A DNA stretch of 53,360 nucleotides from positions 1 to 53,360 of the forward strand of contig CALSMY010000016.1 of assembly GCA_943787575.1 (NCBI GenBank), read 5' to 3'. The notes under the pieces were generated by a model. That model was not told the origin of the DNA. It made no database searches and saw only the letters and a list, made by a program, of their open reading frames with translations. Of the stretch, positions 1 to 8,689 are shown piece after piece (position 1 is the stretch's first letter; the number at the start of each line of letters is the position of its first letter). The translations under genes and the position numbers were made by a program. The DNA is from an uncultured Opitutales bacterium (lineage in GTDB: Bacteria > Verrucomicrobiota > Verrucomicrobiia > Opitutales > Seribacteraceae).

Positions 1-1
1 T

Positions 2-382
2 CGTCAAAACACCTTCTTTAATGGTGCTTCCAATGTTGTTCAGGCAGGTGGGTTGGCCGCCTTATCCAAAGAGGGTAGGGAACAAACTGATGCACAGGTT
101 TCATTTTACCTGGAAAACGCTCGCATCATTAACGAAGGGTTAAAATCTCTGGGCATTATCACCTATGGCGGGGGTAATGCTCCCTATGTCTGGTTAAAGA
201 CACCGGGTGGTCTTTCTTCCTGGGACTTTTTCGACAAACTTCTTGGCGAGTGCCATGTTGTGGGCACGCCAGGTTCAGGATTCGGGCCGGCAGGGGAGGG
301 TTTCTTTCGTCTCAGTGCATTTGGACACCGCGAAAATGTTGAAAAAGCAGTCTCTTCGATCAAAGAAAGTTTACAAATTTAA
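2..382 (+). CDS. dapL: LL-diaminopimelate aminotransferase, C-terminal part (gene cut by window start)
   Basis: The reading frame is open from base 2 and ends at TAA 380-382, so only about the last 126 residues are present. DapL is a PLP-dependent aminotransferase that converts tetrahydrodipicolinate directly to LL-diaminopimelate for lysine and peptidoglycan synthesis in the cytoplasm. The visible stretch has [15 protein letters not shown], then [11 protein letters not shown] and [21 protein letters not shown]-like sequence, which fits the C-terminal small domain of DapL with the Arg (in FFRLSAFG) that binds the substrate carboxylate. The PLP lysine lies outside the window. DapL is common in Verrucomicrobia and fits the rest of the window. 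A different class I/II aminotransferase is possible but less likely. It converges on the Sel1 gene, with a 52-bp gap. Confidence 0.88.
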   Translation, partial: RQNTFFNGASNVVQAGGLAALSKEGREQTDAQVSFYLENARIINEGLKSLGIITYGGGNAPYVWLKTPGGLSSWDFFDKLLGECHVVGTPGSGFGPAGEGFFRLSAFGHRENVEKAVSSIKESLQI

Positions 383-434
383 AAAACTTTTGCCCGAATA
401 TTTCTACTGGTAAAACCAGATCAATCGGTAGAAG

Positions 435-1805
435 TTATTTGTTAAATTGTTTGGCTATTCGTAGATAGCGGTTGGATTCGTTGTCTCCTAAAAGTAAGGA
501 TTGGGAAAGCCATTCCTCTGCTTTGCTGTAATCTTGTGTGGTTCCCTGGCCGAGGAAGTGCATAATACCAACATATCGTATGGCTTGTGCGTCTTTATCG
601 AGGGAGGCCTTGAGAAAGTTCTCACGGGCTTTGTCAAATTCCTGTCTTTTGTAATGGAGTAATCCTAATTCGCGAAGTGCATCCGCCCTTCCTTGGCCGG
701 CAATTTCTTTCAGCATCTTCTGGGCGACTTTTTCATTATTATGAATAGTCAGCATCTCTAGAGCCATTTGCACAGGATCGGAGGAAGGACCAGGATTTAC
801 TTTTCTGGGCATGGGAATACGAGGACTGCGATTTTTTTTTGCTTTTTTGTCCTCGTTTGGTGGCACGATCGATTCCTGAGCAAGATTGCTAAACGCTCTT
901 TTTTCACCTTTAGGAATGGATGAACTCCGAGGGGGTGTTTTTACTAAGAGGTTTTCAAAGCGTCTTAACTGTAAGGCGGCTTCTGAGGAACCTGCGTTTG
1001 CGGCTTGTCTTAGCCATTGAACCCCGTGATCGAGGTTTCTTTCGATACCGTCGCCGAGTGAAAGTTTCATTCCCAAGGTAAGTTGTGCCATGACTAGCCC
1101 TTGGTCAGCAGCTGCACGGATCCAACGGTTGGCAAAATCATTATTTCTTGAAATTCCATCTCCCGTTGAATAGGCCATCCCCAAATAAAACATGCCAAGT
1201 GGCAACCTTTGACGGGAGGCCAATGAACACCAAGAAATTGCTTCTTTAGGGTCTCGAGGAACCCCAATTCCAGTAAAGTATATCATTCCTAATGTTGCTT
1301 GAGCGGTAGCCAATCCTTGGTCAGCAGCTCTTTCCAAGTTGCGCATTCCTTTTTCAATATTCCTCGGTGGGTTGTCGATTTCCATTAAACCTACGCAAAA
1401 TAAAGCAATCGGGTCTTTGGCTTTTGCTAAATCTCTGAGGTTAGAATGGAGGTAGGCTTCGTCATACAAAAATTGCCCACGTTCTACTTTGTTTCTTTCC
1501 AATTCGATGGATGCGAGTACAGCCATGGCAATTCCACCGTCCTGATTAGCGGCAAGTTTAGCCCATCGCTCAGATTCCCCTAAATCAACAGGTAGCCCTT
1601 TTTCACCGTATTTATAATACAAGGCAAGTGTACCTTGGTAATATTTATCACCTTCCAACGCTTTGGATTGTACAAAAGAAAGGTCTTTTTTAAGGACTGA
1701 TCCCGAAGAAAAGCAGGCAAAAAAGATACCCCCAAAAACGAAAACAAATTGAAAATTGATGGGAAGAGAAAAAACTCGGTCTGTATTTTGACCTTTTTTG
1801 GGCAT
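435..1805 (-). CDS. Sel1-like (TPR-type) repeat protein with N-terminal membrane anchor or signal
   Basis: A 456-residue protein. After a short basic N-terminus a hydrophobic stretch (about residues 17-36) suggests a signal peptide or anchor; a Cys at the end of this stretch gives only a weak lipobox. The body is built of Sel1-type alpha/alpha repeats, recognisable as A..G...AQ..LG..Y..G.GV.RD..KA..W units (for example ATAQATLGMIYFTGIGVPRD), in an N-terminal block (about 45-285) and a C-terminal block (about 345-450). A basic, Pro-rich linker (about 285-340) separates them. Such repeats usually scaffold protein-protein contacts; the partner is unknown. The start is well supported: a perfect AGGAGG Shine-Dalgarno lies just upstream of the ATG. 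It is divergent from the small zinc-ribbon gene. Confidence 0.8.
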   Translation of the reverse strand: MPKKGQNTDRVFSLPINFQFVFVFGGIFFACFSSGSVLKKDLSFVQSKALEGDKYYQGTLALYYKYGEKGLPVDLGESERWAKLAANQDGGIAMAVLASIELERNKVERGQFLYDEAYLHSNLRDLAKAKDPIALFCVGLMEIDNPPRNIEKGMRNLERAADQGLATAQATLGMIYFTGIGVPRDPKEAISWCSLASRQRLPLGMFYLGMAYSTGDGISRNNDFANRWIRAAADQGLVMAQLTLGMKLSLGDGIERNLDHGVQWLRQAANAGSSEAALQLRRFENLLVKTPPRSSSIPKGEKRAFSNLAQESIVPPNEDKKAKKNRSPRIPMPRKVNPGPSSDPVQMALEMLTIHNNEKVAQKMLKEIAGQGRADALRELGLLHYKRQEFDKARENFLKASLDKDAQAIRYVGIMHFLGQGTTQDYSKAEEWLSQSLLLGDNESNRYLRIAKQFNK

Positions 1806-1872
1806 AGTTATCCTCCTTTTTTAAGATTATGAAGAATTGCGCAAGGTCAAATAACTTGATCTACTTTCGATA

Positions 1873-2103
1873 GTGGTGAGTAAAGACTTTTTAAATTGTC
1901 GTATTTGTGATTTTGAATGGCACAGAAAGGATGGAGCCCAGTGTCCTGTTTGTGCGACGAAGATAAGTGAAGATAAAGGACCGGAATACCAAGCGGGGGG
2001 ACTTTTTGGTACTGGAAGAAAGGCAGGGCGAGTCTCTTTATACTATCAGGCAATTGGGCTACTTGCCCTCGTTTATTTCCTGTACCTTATCTTTGGGAAT
2101 TAA
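1873..2103 (+). CDS. Small zinc-ribbon protein with C-terminal transmembrane helix
   Basis: A 76-residue ORF starting with tandem GTG codons (1873 or 1876). It has a CxxC-x(n)-CxxC zinc ribbon (CRIC at about residues 9-12 and CPVC at about 25-28), a glycine-rich linker and one hydrophobic C-terminal helix ending at the stop, so it is probably a tail-anchored membrane protein with a cytoplasmic metal-binding knuckle. No specific family is recognised. It is divergent from the Sel1 gene, and the opposite-strand ORF over the same bases has no recognisable features. The start codon is uncertain because there is no clear ribosome-binding site. Confidence 0.6.
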   Translation: MVSKDFLNCRICDFEWHRKDGAQCPVCATKISEDKGPEYQAGGLFGTGRKAGRVSLYYQAIGLLALVYFLYLIFGN

Positions 2104-2133
2104 AGCCTGAGCTAAGAAAAGAGATCAGTTAGC

Positions 2134-2547
2134 TTAATTATTTTCAGGCGGTGATTGTTTTTTAGACTTAGGGAGGAAGGGATCAGCAAAAGCTTGTTCG
2201 AAATTATACCCACCTTCAAAATCTTCAAGGGAATCGTTCTCGGTACGACCCAAAATACCGTGTTCAACAAGATTAAAAACGATTTCACCAAAATCTCGGC
2301 ATTTTCGGACGTTCCAATGATCCATTAAGGTCAAAGTCATTGGTCCAAACCGGTCGAGAGCATACTCGCGAATGCCTTCAAGTAGTTCATTTCCCGAAAC
2401 GTGACCTCCTTTTCCTTGGCTGTTTTTCTCCATGGACTTAAGGGTGTGATCAAGTGCTTCCCGGATAAAATAATAAGCCCCTTTTCCAAATCGGTTATCT
2501 TGGTCATGAATCTCACGAATTACATCTGGAAAGTTTTTGTCGCTCAT
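2134..2547 (-). CDS. Minf_1886 family conserved protein of unknown function
   Basis: A 137-residue soluble protein. The pattern is characteristic of the uncharacterised family named after Minf_1886, found mainly in Planctomycetes and Verrucomicrobia: an N-terminal FPDVIREI..QD.R...AYYFIREAL segment, an HVSGNELLEGIREYALDRFG segment, then LMDHWNVRKCRDFGEIVFNLVEHGIL near the middle. The C-terminal tail is Lys/Pro-rich and probably disordered. No catalytic motif is visible and the function is unknown. It supports assignment of the window to the PVC group. It starts at ATG 2547 and diverges from the HTH gene across about 70 bp. Confidence 0.78.
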   Translation of the reverse strand: MSDKNFPDVIREIHDQDNRFGKGAYYFIREALDHTLKSMEKNSQGKGGHVSGNELLEGIREYALDRFGPMTLTLMDHWNVRKCRDFGEIVFNLVEHGILGRTENDSLEDFEGGYNFEQAFADPFLPKSKKQSPPENN

Positions 2548-2616
2548 CTAATCGATTTAAGTTAAATAATAACCCTTTCCATAAGCTTAAATTCACTTCC
2601 CAAGCAAACTCAATTT

Positions 2617-3102
2617 ATGAAAATCTCTTACTCTGTAGCGAAAGACCGAGCCTCACCTCATTGCATTTCTTGGACTTATCGAAAGAAAAGACACCGTAAA
2701 TACTTCCGTACCCGTATTGATGCGTTTAGCTTCAGGAATCAAAAAGAATTGGAACTCGGAGTAAAAGACCGAGAGGCCATTGAGAATGAAGTAATCTTTA
2801 TGGTTCTATCGGAAATAAAAGATAAATTACTAGGATTAGATGAAAGAATTTCAAAGATGGAGGAATCTCTTATCGATCAACAGGAATCAATGCGGGAAAT
2901 CCGTAAGCCGCCTGCACCCAAGATCCTTAAAATCACGGAGGCTGCTAAAGTTTTACGAATTTCCAGAAGAAAACTTTATTACCTACTCGATAAAAAAGTC
3001 TTCAAGAAATACAAACTTCCCCACACGCGGACGACTTTTATCAAATTGGACGAAGTGGAAAAGGCTCTGGGTTCTTCAAATATTGAAGATTTGTTGAATT
3101 GA
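2617..3102 (+). CDS. Putative DNA-binding protein: AP2/integrase-arm-like N-terminus, coiled coil, MerR/excisionase-type HTH
   Basis: A 161-residue basic protein. The N-terminal ~45 residues (SWTYRKKRHRKYFRT and following) resemble the small beta-sheet arm-binding module at the front of tyrosine recombinases. Residues about 65-100 are a predicted coiled coil (LSEIKDKLLGLDERISKMEE). Residues about 108-155 are a helix-turn-helix of the MerR/excisionase type (ITEAAKVLRISRRKLYYLL). Such proteins are usually transcription regulators or recombination directionality factors. No mobile-element genes flank it. An overlapping 85-aa ORF in another frame is a shadow. The specific function is unknown. Confidence 0.6.
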   Translation: MKISYSVAKDRASPHCISWTYRKKRHRKYFRTRIDAFSFRNQKELELGVKDREAIENEVIFMVLSEIKDKLLGLDERISKMEESLIDQQESMREIRKPPAPKILKITEAAKVLRISRRKLYYLLDKKVFKKYKLPHTRTTFIKLDEVEKALGSSNIEDLLN

Positions 3103-3196
3103 GTATTTTCTTTCCTCATCAGCTTTACAATTTTTCTTTGCTAGCAACCTGCACTTGTGGCAGAAAAAAACACTCTCTTTAACTAACATTTAATCT

Positions 3197-4264
3197 ATGA
3201 GTAAAAAATTCCCAGGAGGAGTGGCTACCGGAGACGCTGTACAAGCGATCTTTGATGATGCCAAAGAAAATGAATACGCCTTGCCCGCAGTCAATGTGGT
3301 CAACAGTCATACGGTAAATGCCGTTTTGGAAACTGCGGCCGCGGTAAATTCCCCGGTCATGGTTCAGTTCTCCAATGGTGGCGGGCAATTCTTTGCCGGT
3401 AAAAGCCTCGACAATGAGGGACAACGAGCAGCCGTCCTAGGTTCTGTCTCTGGAGCTATGCATGTACACGCAATGGCTGAAGCCTACGATGTACCAGTCA
3501 TTCTGCATACGGATCATGCGGCCAGAAAATTACTTCCATGGATTGATGGTTTGCTCGATGCCAGTGAAAAATTTCATCAAAAAGAAGGAAAGTCCTTGTA
3601 CAGTTCTCACATGCTCGATCTCTCTGAAGAACCGATTGATGATAACCTTGGAACCTGCAAGGAGTATTTCGAACGGATGAACCAAATGGACATGACCATT
3701 GAGATTGAGCTGGGAGTGACCGGGGGAGAGGAGGATGGAGTGGATAACACTGAGATTGATAGTGCTCGTCTTTACACACAGCCTGAAGAAGTTAACCAAG
3801 CCTATGAAATTCTTTCCGCTGTTAGTAATCGATTCACTGTGGCTGCGGCTTTTGGAAATGTGCACGGTGTGTACAAGCCAGGAAATGTTGAATTGACTCC
3901 AGTTATTTTAAAGAATTCTCAAGAATTCGTGAAGGAAAAACACGGCTTGTCGGGTAAACCAATCGATTTTGTTTTTCATGGTGGTTCCGGGTCCTCACGG
4001 GAACAAATTCGTGAAGCAATTGGTTATGGAGTCGTAAAAATGAATTTGGATACAGATATGCAGTGGGCATTCTGGGATGGAGTTCATGAATACTACAATA
4101 AAAATAAGGATTATCTACAGGCTCAATTGGGTAACCCTGAGGGAGATGAAAAACCTAACAAGAAATTTTACGATCCGCGGGCTTGGTTGCGTGCCGGGGA
4201 AGCTACTTTTGTCGAACGCCTTAAGCGTTCTTTTGACGACCTCAATTGTATTAACCGTAATTAA
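3197..4264 (+). CDS. fba: Class II fructose-bisphosphate aldolase
   Basis: A 355-residue zinc-dependent aldolase that splits or forms fructose-1,6-bisphosphate in glycolysis and gluconeogenesis in the cytoplasm. Visible family features: ALPAVNVVNSHTVNAVLE near the N-terminus; the zinc-binding/catalytic segment ILHTDHAAR; the acidic stretch MTIEIELGVTGGEED; VHGVYKPG with a zinc His; and HGGSGSS, the phosphate-binding loop with the third zinc His. Length and motif order match the type IIA (E. coli FbaA/yeast-like) subgroup. The ATG at 3197 has no strong Shine-Dalgarno. A strong intrinsic terminator follows 27 bp downstream, so it is probably monocistronic at its 3' end. Confidence 0.95.
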   Translation: MSKKFPGGVATGDAVQAIFDDAKENEYALPAVNVVNSHTVNAVLETAAAVNSPVMVQFSNGGGQFFAGKSLDNEGQRAAVLGSVSGAMHVHAMAEAYDVPVILHTDHAARKLLPWIDGLLDASEKFHQKEGKSLYSSHMLDLSEEPIDDNLGTCKEYFERMNQMDMTIEIELGVTGGEEDGVDNTEIDSARLYTQPEEVNQAYEILSAVSNRFTVAAAFGNVHGVYKPGNVELTPVILKNSQEFVKEKHGLSGKPIDFVFHGGSGSSREQIREAIGYGVVKMNLDTDMQWAFWDGVHEYYNKNKDYLQAQLGNPEGDEKPNKKFYDPRAWLRAGEATFVERLKRSFDDLNCINRN

Positions 4265-4290
4265 TTTATCTTTATTGAATTAAAAAATAA

Positions 4291-4319
4291 AGCCCCTCCG
4301 TTGGTGAGGGGCTTTTTTG
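4291..4319 (+). terminator. Rho-independent terminator of fba
   Basis: Inverted repeat AGCCCCTC / GAGGGGCT with a 7-base loop, followed by a run of six T. It lies 27 bp after the aldolase stop codon on the same strand. Confidence 0.92.
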
Positions 4320-4399
4320 TTTATTGATGAAGTGTTTAATCAGTACAGATAGGTATTTTATGCTTTGCCATGACCCCATTTAACCATAAGAAAGGATTT

Positions 4400-4672
4400 A
4401 TGAGCGAAACTAATGAACCCAACCTTCCTAAGCGCGTGGTACGCACCATTACTTTAACCGAAGATGATCTCAACATGCTTGACGAGATCGAGAGAGTGCT
4501 TTCCAAGACTGGGCAACGCGTAAAGACAGACTCTAAACTAATACGAGCGGCTATCAATGTGGCTTCCAGGGTACTGCATGGCAAATCTTACGATGTGAAT
4601 GAAATTGCAGAAAAAGTGGTTCGTGAAGATGGACGGTCCCTCAGTAAATTAATTGCCAAGAAAAAGCCTTAG
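4400..4672 (+). CDS. Small putative ribbon-helix-helix DNA-binding protein
   Basis: A 90-residue protein read from ATG 4400, preferred over an upstream in-frame ATG at 4370 because AAAGGA precedes it at a suitable distance. The core RVVRTITLTEDDLNMLDEIE followed by a second helix (TDSKLIRAAINVASR) has the beta-strand plus two-helix layout of CopG/ParD-like ribbon-helix-helix proteins; the C-terminus is basic. No toxin gene is adjacent, so an antitoxin role is not supported and a stand-alone regulator is more likely. Function otherwise unknown. Confidence 0.6.
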   Translation: MSETNEPNLPKRVVRTITLTEDDLNMLDEIERVLSKTGQRVKTDSKLIRAAINVASRVLHGKSYDVNEIAEKVVREDGRSLSKLIAKKKP

Positions 4673-4684
4673 GTTCTTCAGTTT

Positions 4685-6676
4685 CTAGAACCATATCTTC
4701 TCAATTATAGCTTGGGCGGATGCAGCCGAGGTTTGGATCGTACTTTGGTTATTTAATAATTTTATTTCCTCACTCTTTTTAAGGAAAATGGGTCGGTAAG
4801 GCTTATTTTTCATCGATGAGGTAACTTCTTGGATGATCAATTCTGGGGCAGTAATTCTTAGTGTACCCACAGTTGCTTCAGTAATAGCACACAGAGCATG
4901 GCCAATGCCGTCAGGTGTTTGTTGGGCAAGTTTGGGATAAGCACCTAAGGCTTCGCTGTACTCTTGTTTCCACTTTTTACAATTCTTACCCAGTACCCCG
5001 AGAAGGTGAAAGCAACGCATGATAGATGAGTTGCCAGAGGGCGTGGCATGGTCATACCAAGGTTTTTTCGAAACCGGACCACTATCTTGCATCTGATTTG
5101 AACTAGTGTAAAATCCGGCAAGGGTAGGATCTTTAAATTGTTCGACCGCCTGGCTTATTAAGGTTTCAGCTTTTTCGATCCATATCTCGTTACCACCCAG
5201 TCCCAGTCCTTCACAAACAGAAGCAAAGTTCAGAACGGCTTCAGCCCAGAGGGTATAATCCTCTAAGAAGGCCCAGGAACTTTTTTGCTTATCGGGATAC
5301 AACAACGCACAAACGGAACCGTCTGGTTGAGAAAAGGAAGTTTCCATCCAGATGAGTAAATTTTTCGCCTTCCTTATCCAGATTTGATCACCCAAAGCAA
5401 TACCGGCATCCAAGTAGGCCCGAGCAAGTAGAGCGTGTTGGAAGCAGGAACGTTTTTCATCACGTTTAGGACTGGTTAGCTTTTTCCGATTCTTGCATAA
5501 CTCTTTAAAAATCTCCTCCTGTCTTTCAACAGACAACAGGTCTTCATCAACTAACCTGGGAAGAAACAGGGGATCTGGAGATTTGGCAAAGGTTCCCCAA
5601 AGCTCTTCAAGTTGCTTTCCTTGTGCCTTACCCAAGGCTTCGTAAAGTTCACTTTCAGTCCAAAGGTAGTGAGCTCCTTCCATTTCATTGGTTTCTGCAG
5701 AAAGAGAACTGGCGTACCCTTTATCCGGCGACCCCATTTCCTCTTCGATCCATTCCAGGGTTTTTAAAATTATTTTTTTATCTCTAGGGTTCTGATACTT
5801 TCTTAATGAACGGGAATAGGTCGAAACAAGTAAGGCATTGTCCGATAACATTTTTTCAAAATGTGGTGATTTCCACTCCCGATCTAAGCAATAGCGAAAG
5901 AAACCTCCGTTTACATGATCAAATAATCCTCCGTTAGCCATAGCTCCCAGAGTGTGTTTGATGCACGAATCTAATTTCATGGAAAATCCGGTATTCTGAC
6001 GGACTGTTTGAGCTTCTCCCAAAGAAAAAAGAAAATCAATCTTCATGGGTGAAGGGAACTTGGGGGCGGGAGTAAATCCTCCCCATTCGTCGTCATGTGA
6101 TTGGCAGAGATTTTCTCCTGCCTGAATCAGAATATCAGGTTTCCATTCCCGAGGGTCTGACAGAGAAGAATTGTTGGTGTGGAGGAGATTCTCCAATGCG
6201 TTTTTTCCATTTTCCTCTAATTCATGACGACCCTTACGGAAATGTTCGGCAATTCGCATGAGCACTTGAGGCCATGGGGCAATTCCCTGCCCATTATCTT
6301 CCTTGGGGAAGTAAGTCCCACACCAAAATGGAGATCCGTCTGGCAGGCAAAATGCGTGCAAGGGCCAACCGGCTGACTGATTGAACATCCGAGCAGCTTC
6401 CATATAAAAAAGATCCAAGTCAGGTCGTTCTTCCCGATCAACTTTTATGCATACAAAATGTCGATTCATGATCGATGCAACATAGGAGTCTTCATAATTC
6501 TCCCGGGACATTTGACGGCACCAATGACAGGAAGAATAACCTATGGAAACAATAACCGGTTTGTCGATTTGCTTGGCTAGTTGAAAGGCAGCTTTTCCCC
6601 ATGGGTGCCAGTCAACGGGTTGTTCTGACAATTCCTGTAGGTACGGGCTCGATTGATTGTTAAGGGAGTTGGGCAT
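4685..6676 (-). CDS. DUF255 thioredoxin-like/glycoside-hydrolase-fold protein (YyaL / spermatogenesis-associated SSP411 family)
   Basis: A 663-residue protein taken from the Met at 6676, because MPNSLNNQSSPYLQ matches the family start (NRL....SPYLLQHA..PVDW); an upstream in-frame Met at 6727 would add 17 unlikely residues. The N-terminal ~170 residues form a thioredoxin-like domain with a CHWC redox motif (residues 50-53), KVDREERPDLD and GWPL..F..PDG.PF..GTYFP. The rest resembles an (alpha/alpha)6 barrel of the N-acylglucosamine 2-epimerase type, with FEKMLSDNALL and DHATPSGNS signatures. The family is widespread but its substrate is not established. It is divergent from mutL. Confidence 0.88.
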   Translation of the reverse strand: MPNSLNNQSSPYLQELSEQPVDWHPWGKAAFQLAKQIDKPVIVSIGYSSCHWCRQMSRENYEDSYVASIMNRHFVCIKVDREERPDLDLFYMEAARMFNQSAGWPLHAFCLPDGSPFWCGTYFPKEDNGQGIAPWPQVLMRIAEHFRKGRHELEENGKNALENLLHTNNSSLSDPREWKPDILIQAGENLCQSHDDEWGGFTPAPKFPSPMKIDFLFSLGEAQTVRQNTGFSMKLDSCIKHTLGAMANGGLFDHVNGGFFRYCLDREWKSPHFEKMLSDNALLVSTYSRSLRKYQNPRDKKIILKTLEWIEEEMGSPDKGYASSLSAETNEMEGAHYLWTESELYEALGKAQGKQLEELWGTFAKSPDPLFLPRLVDEDLLSVERQEEIFKELCKNRKKLTSPKRDEKRSCFQHALLARAYLDAGIALGDQIWIRKAKNLLIWMETSFSQPDGSVCALLYPDKQKSSWAFLEDYTLWAEAVLNFASVCEGLGLGGNEIWIEKAETLISQAVEQFKDPTLAGFYTSSNQMQDSGPVSKKPWYDHATPSGNSSIMRCFHLLGVLGKNCKKWKQEYSEALGAYPKLAQQTPDGIGHALCAITEATVGTLRITAPELIIQEVTSSMKNKPYRPIFLKKSEEIKLLNNQSTIQTSAASAQAIIEKIWF

Positions 6677-6789
6677 CAGCAAAAAAAAGGAACAATCTCT
6701 TATGACAAAGAAATCAAAGCTTCCCAAGCATCAATACTTGGAAGTTTTTTCCCATTGTCGATTGGGAGGTTCAAGCTTACGTAAGAAGG

Positions 6790-7962
6790 GTGCCTGAAAT
6801 TCGTATTCTATCTGACCAAGTAGCCAACCAAATAGCGGCGGGTGAAGTTGTCGAGCGTCCGGTTGCTGTGCTCAAAGAACTGGTTGAGAATAGTTTGGAT
6901 GCAGGTGCCCAGAAGATAGAAGTCGAGTTTCGCAATGGTGGGAAGTCTTATTTGCGGGTTGAGGATGACGGGATGGGCATGAACCCCGATCAAGCACTTC
7001 TCGCCTTGGAACGGCATGCCACCAGTAAAATTCGAAAGGCGAGTGATTTGAACAAAGTGGGAACCTTTGGTTTCCGTGGTGAAGCCTTGCCATCGATTGC
7101 CAGTGTTAGTCGATTTGTTTTACGTACACGTCCAATCTCTTCTAATGAGGGCACGGAAATTTTTATTAACGGTGGAAAAATGATACATTGCAAGGATTGT
7201 GGAATGCCCCCTGGTACGCGGGTCGAAGTTTCTCACTTGTTTAACTCAGTTCCCGGTCGGAGAAAGTTTTTAAAAACCGAAGTTACAGAAGCAACCCACC
7301 TCATTCATATGGCAAAGCTCTATGCTTTGGCTCACCCTTCTGTTACCTTTACCCTTATTGAAGGCGGGCGTACTGTTTTTCGTTCGCCCGCTTGTGATAG
7401 TCCTGCAGATCGTGTTCGCGAAATTTTTGGTCGTGGATTGGCGGAGTCCTTAACTCCGATGGATGCTCAAGAGAATGATCTACGGTTGTCCGGCCTTTTG
7501 GGTAAACCTGGACAAAGCCGTTCCACCCGCAAGGAAATGATATTCTTTGTAAATCGAAGGCCTGTGGACAGCCGAACTCTCTCTTATGCTGTGATTGAAG
7601 CTTTTCATACTTTTGTACCCAAGGGCAGGTTTCCTCCAGCCATCCTTTTTTTGGAGATTGATCCAGCAGTAGTCGATGTAAATGTCCATCCCTCCAAGCG
7701 AGAAATCCGTTTTCGAGACGATCCCAAAGTGAGATCTTTTATTCTCAACAGTGTACTGGCTCATAACCGAGCTATGACATCTCCGTCCTCAGGTTTTAAA
7801 CCCACATTGCCTGTTGTTGAATACGAGGAAGAAAATGGCCGGCAAGTCCCTAAGATCGATTCTCAGGCCTTAGAGCTATTTGGTCAGAGCAAAACAACCG
7901 AGCTAAGCCAGCCAAAACCTAATAGCCTACAGGAAACCATTAGCCTAAAGAAGAAAAGATAA
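6790..7962 (+). CDS. mutL: DNA mismatch repair protein MutL, N-terminal ATPase part (reading frame broken in linker)
   Basis: 390 residues from GTG 6790. This is the GHKL ATPase and transducer half of MutL, which couples MutS mismatch recognition to downstream repair. Motifs seen: [11 protein letters not shown] (31-41) with the catalytic Glu and Mg-binding Asn, DDGMGM (59-64), GFRGEAL (94-100), a KFLKT segment and the transducer [10 protein letters not shown], with DVNVHPSK carrying the conserved Lys. The frame stops at TAA 7960-7962, just inside the usually variable linker. The dimerisation half continues in another frame from about 7944 onward. Start to final stop is 1862 nt, that is 3n+2, consistent with one missing base, for example in the A4 run at 7954-7957. 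It could be a true inactivating mutation, a split gene or a sequence error. Confidence 0.85.
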   Translation: MPEIRILSDQVANQIAAGEVVERPVAVLKELVENSLDAGAQKIEVEFRNGGKSYLRVEDDGMGMNPDQALLALERHATSKIRKASDLNKVGTFGFRGEALPSIASVSRFVLRTRPISSNEGTEIFINGGKMIHCKDCGMPPGTRVEVSHLFNSVPGRRKFLKTEVTEATHLIHMAKLYALAHPSVTFTLIEGGRTVFRSPACDSPADRVREIFGRGLAESLTPMDAQENDLRLSGLLGKPGQSRSTRKEMIFFVNRRPVDSRTLSYAVIEAFHTFVPKGRFPPAILFLEIDPAVVDVNVHPSKREIRFRDDPKVRSFILNSVLAHNRAMTSPSSGFKPTLPVVEYEEENGRQVPKIDSQALELFGQSKTTELSQPKPNSLQETISLKKKR

Positions 7963-8045
7963 AAGGTGGTCAGCCTGATTTAAGTGATGCGGACAATAAG
8001 GAAATTCTTCCATCAACTTCGTCCGCAGAAATTATTCCCCGAACC

Positions 8046-8651
8046 ATGGTGGGTCATCGAAGAGACCCTGGTGCAGAATGGAGGTTTTTGGATCGTCCGC
8101 ATGGAGATTTGGCGGTATTTTCAACTCCTCAGGGGGTGGTTGCCCTGCACGCACGAGCGGCCTATGAGCGTGTACGTTTCGAACAATTGGAGGACAGTCT
8201 TCGTGATCATTCAAGTGTGGCATCGCAATCTCTTTTGTTACCTGAACCGCTTGAGTTTGATGGCATTGACCGCGCCAGCTTGGAGGTTAGTCTCGTGAGG
8301 TTGCGTGAATTAGGATTTGTACTCGAGGAGTTCGGCCGTAATTTCTACCGACTCGAAGGTTGTCCGCATTGGATCGATCCGGAATATGCGGTTCGGTACC
8401 TCCATGACTTTCTTGAAATTGCCCGAGAAAACGGGGGTGTTCTTCAAGTCGAATCCTTTGTTAGGCAAGCCCTTGAGCGTCAGGCAAATTATAGAGATGA
8501 GACAAGGGATGATTTTTCGGACGATGAAATAATGGATTTGGCGAACCGTCTTTTGAGTTGTAGAAACCCATATGTATGTCCAAAGGGACGTCCGATTTAC
8601 TTTGAAATTCCTACCCGGGATTTTGAGAATCGTTTTAAACGAAAACTTTAA
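8046..8651 (+). CDS. mutL: MutL C-terminal dimerisation domain (out of frame with the N-terminal half)
   Basis: 201 residues from the first ATG; the same frame is open from 7944. It carries the MutL_C fold: HGDLAVFSTPQGVVALHARA, AAYERVRFEQLED, and a C-terminal CPKGRP, close to the CPHGRP motif of the family. At the endonuclease metal site the usual DQHA-x2-E motif is replaced by HARA-x2-E (residues 35-41), so nuclease activity is unlikely even if the protein is made. ATG 8046 has no clear Shine-Dalgarno, so independent translation is uncertain. The spacing suggests this was one ~620-residue MutL interrupted in its linker. Confidence 0.75.
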   Translation: MVGHRRDPGAEWRFLDRPHGDLAVFSTPQGVVALHARAAYERVRFEQLEDSLRDHSSVASQSLLLPEPLEFDGIDRASLEVSLVRLRELGFVLEEFGRNFYRLEGCPHWIDPEYAVRYLHDFLEIARENGGVLQVESFVRQALERQANYRDETRDDFSDDEIMDLANRLLSCRNPYVCPKGRPIYFEIPTRDFENRFKRKL

Positions 8652-8689
8652 ATCTTATCCATTCATTCTTCAAACCATGTGCAAATCAT

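Noticed and set aside
405-455. Hairpin between dapL and the Sel1 gene as a bidirectional terminator
   Set aside because: A CTGGT-AAA-ACCAG stem is present but there is no T tract on either side and the stem is short.
1680-1760. Lipobox in the Sel1-repeat protein
   Set aside because: A Cys follows the hydrophobic stretch, but the preceding residues (FFA) do not fit a good lipobox, so only a signal or anchor is called.
7944-7970. Programmed -1 frameshifting in mutL
   Set aside because: No X-XXY-YYZ slippery heptamer exists in the zero frame at the overlap (codons AAG AAG AAA AGA TAA), and no strong downstream pseudoknot was seen.
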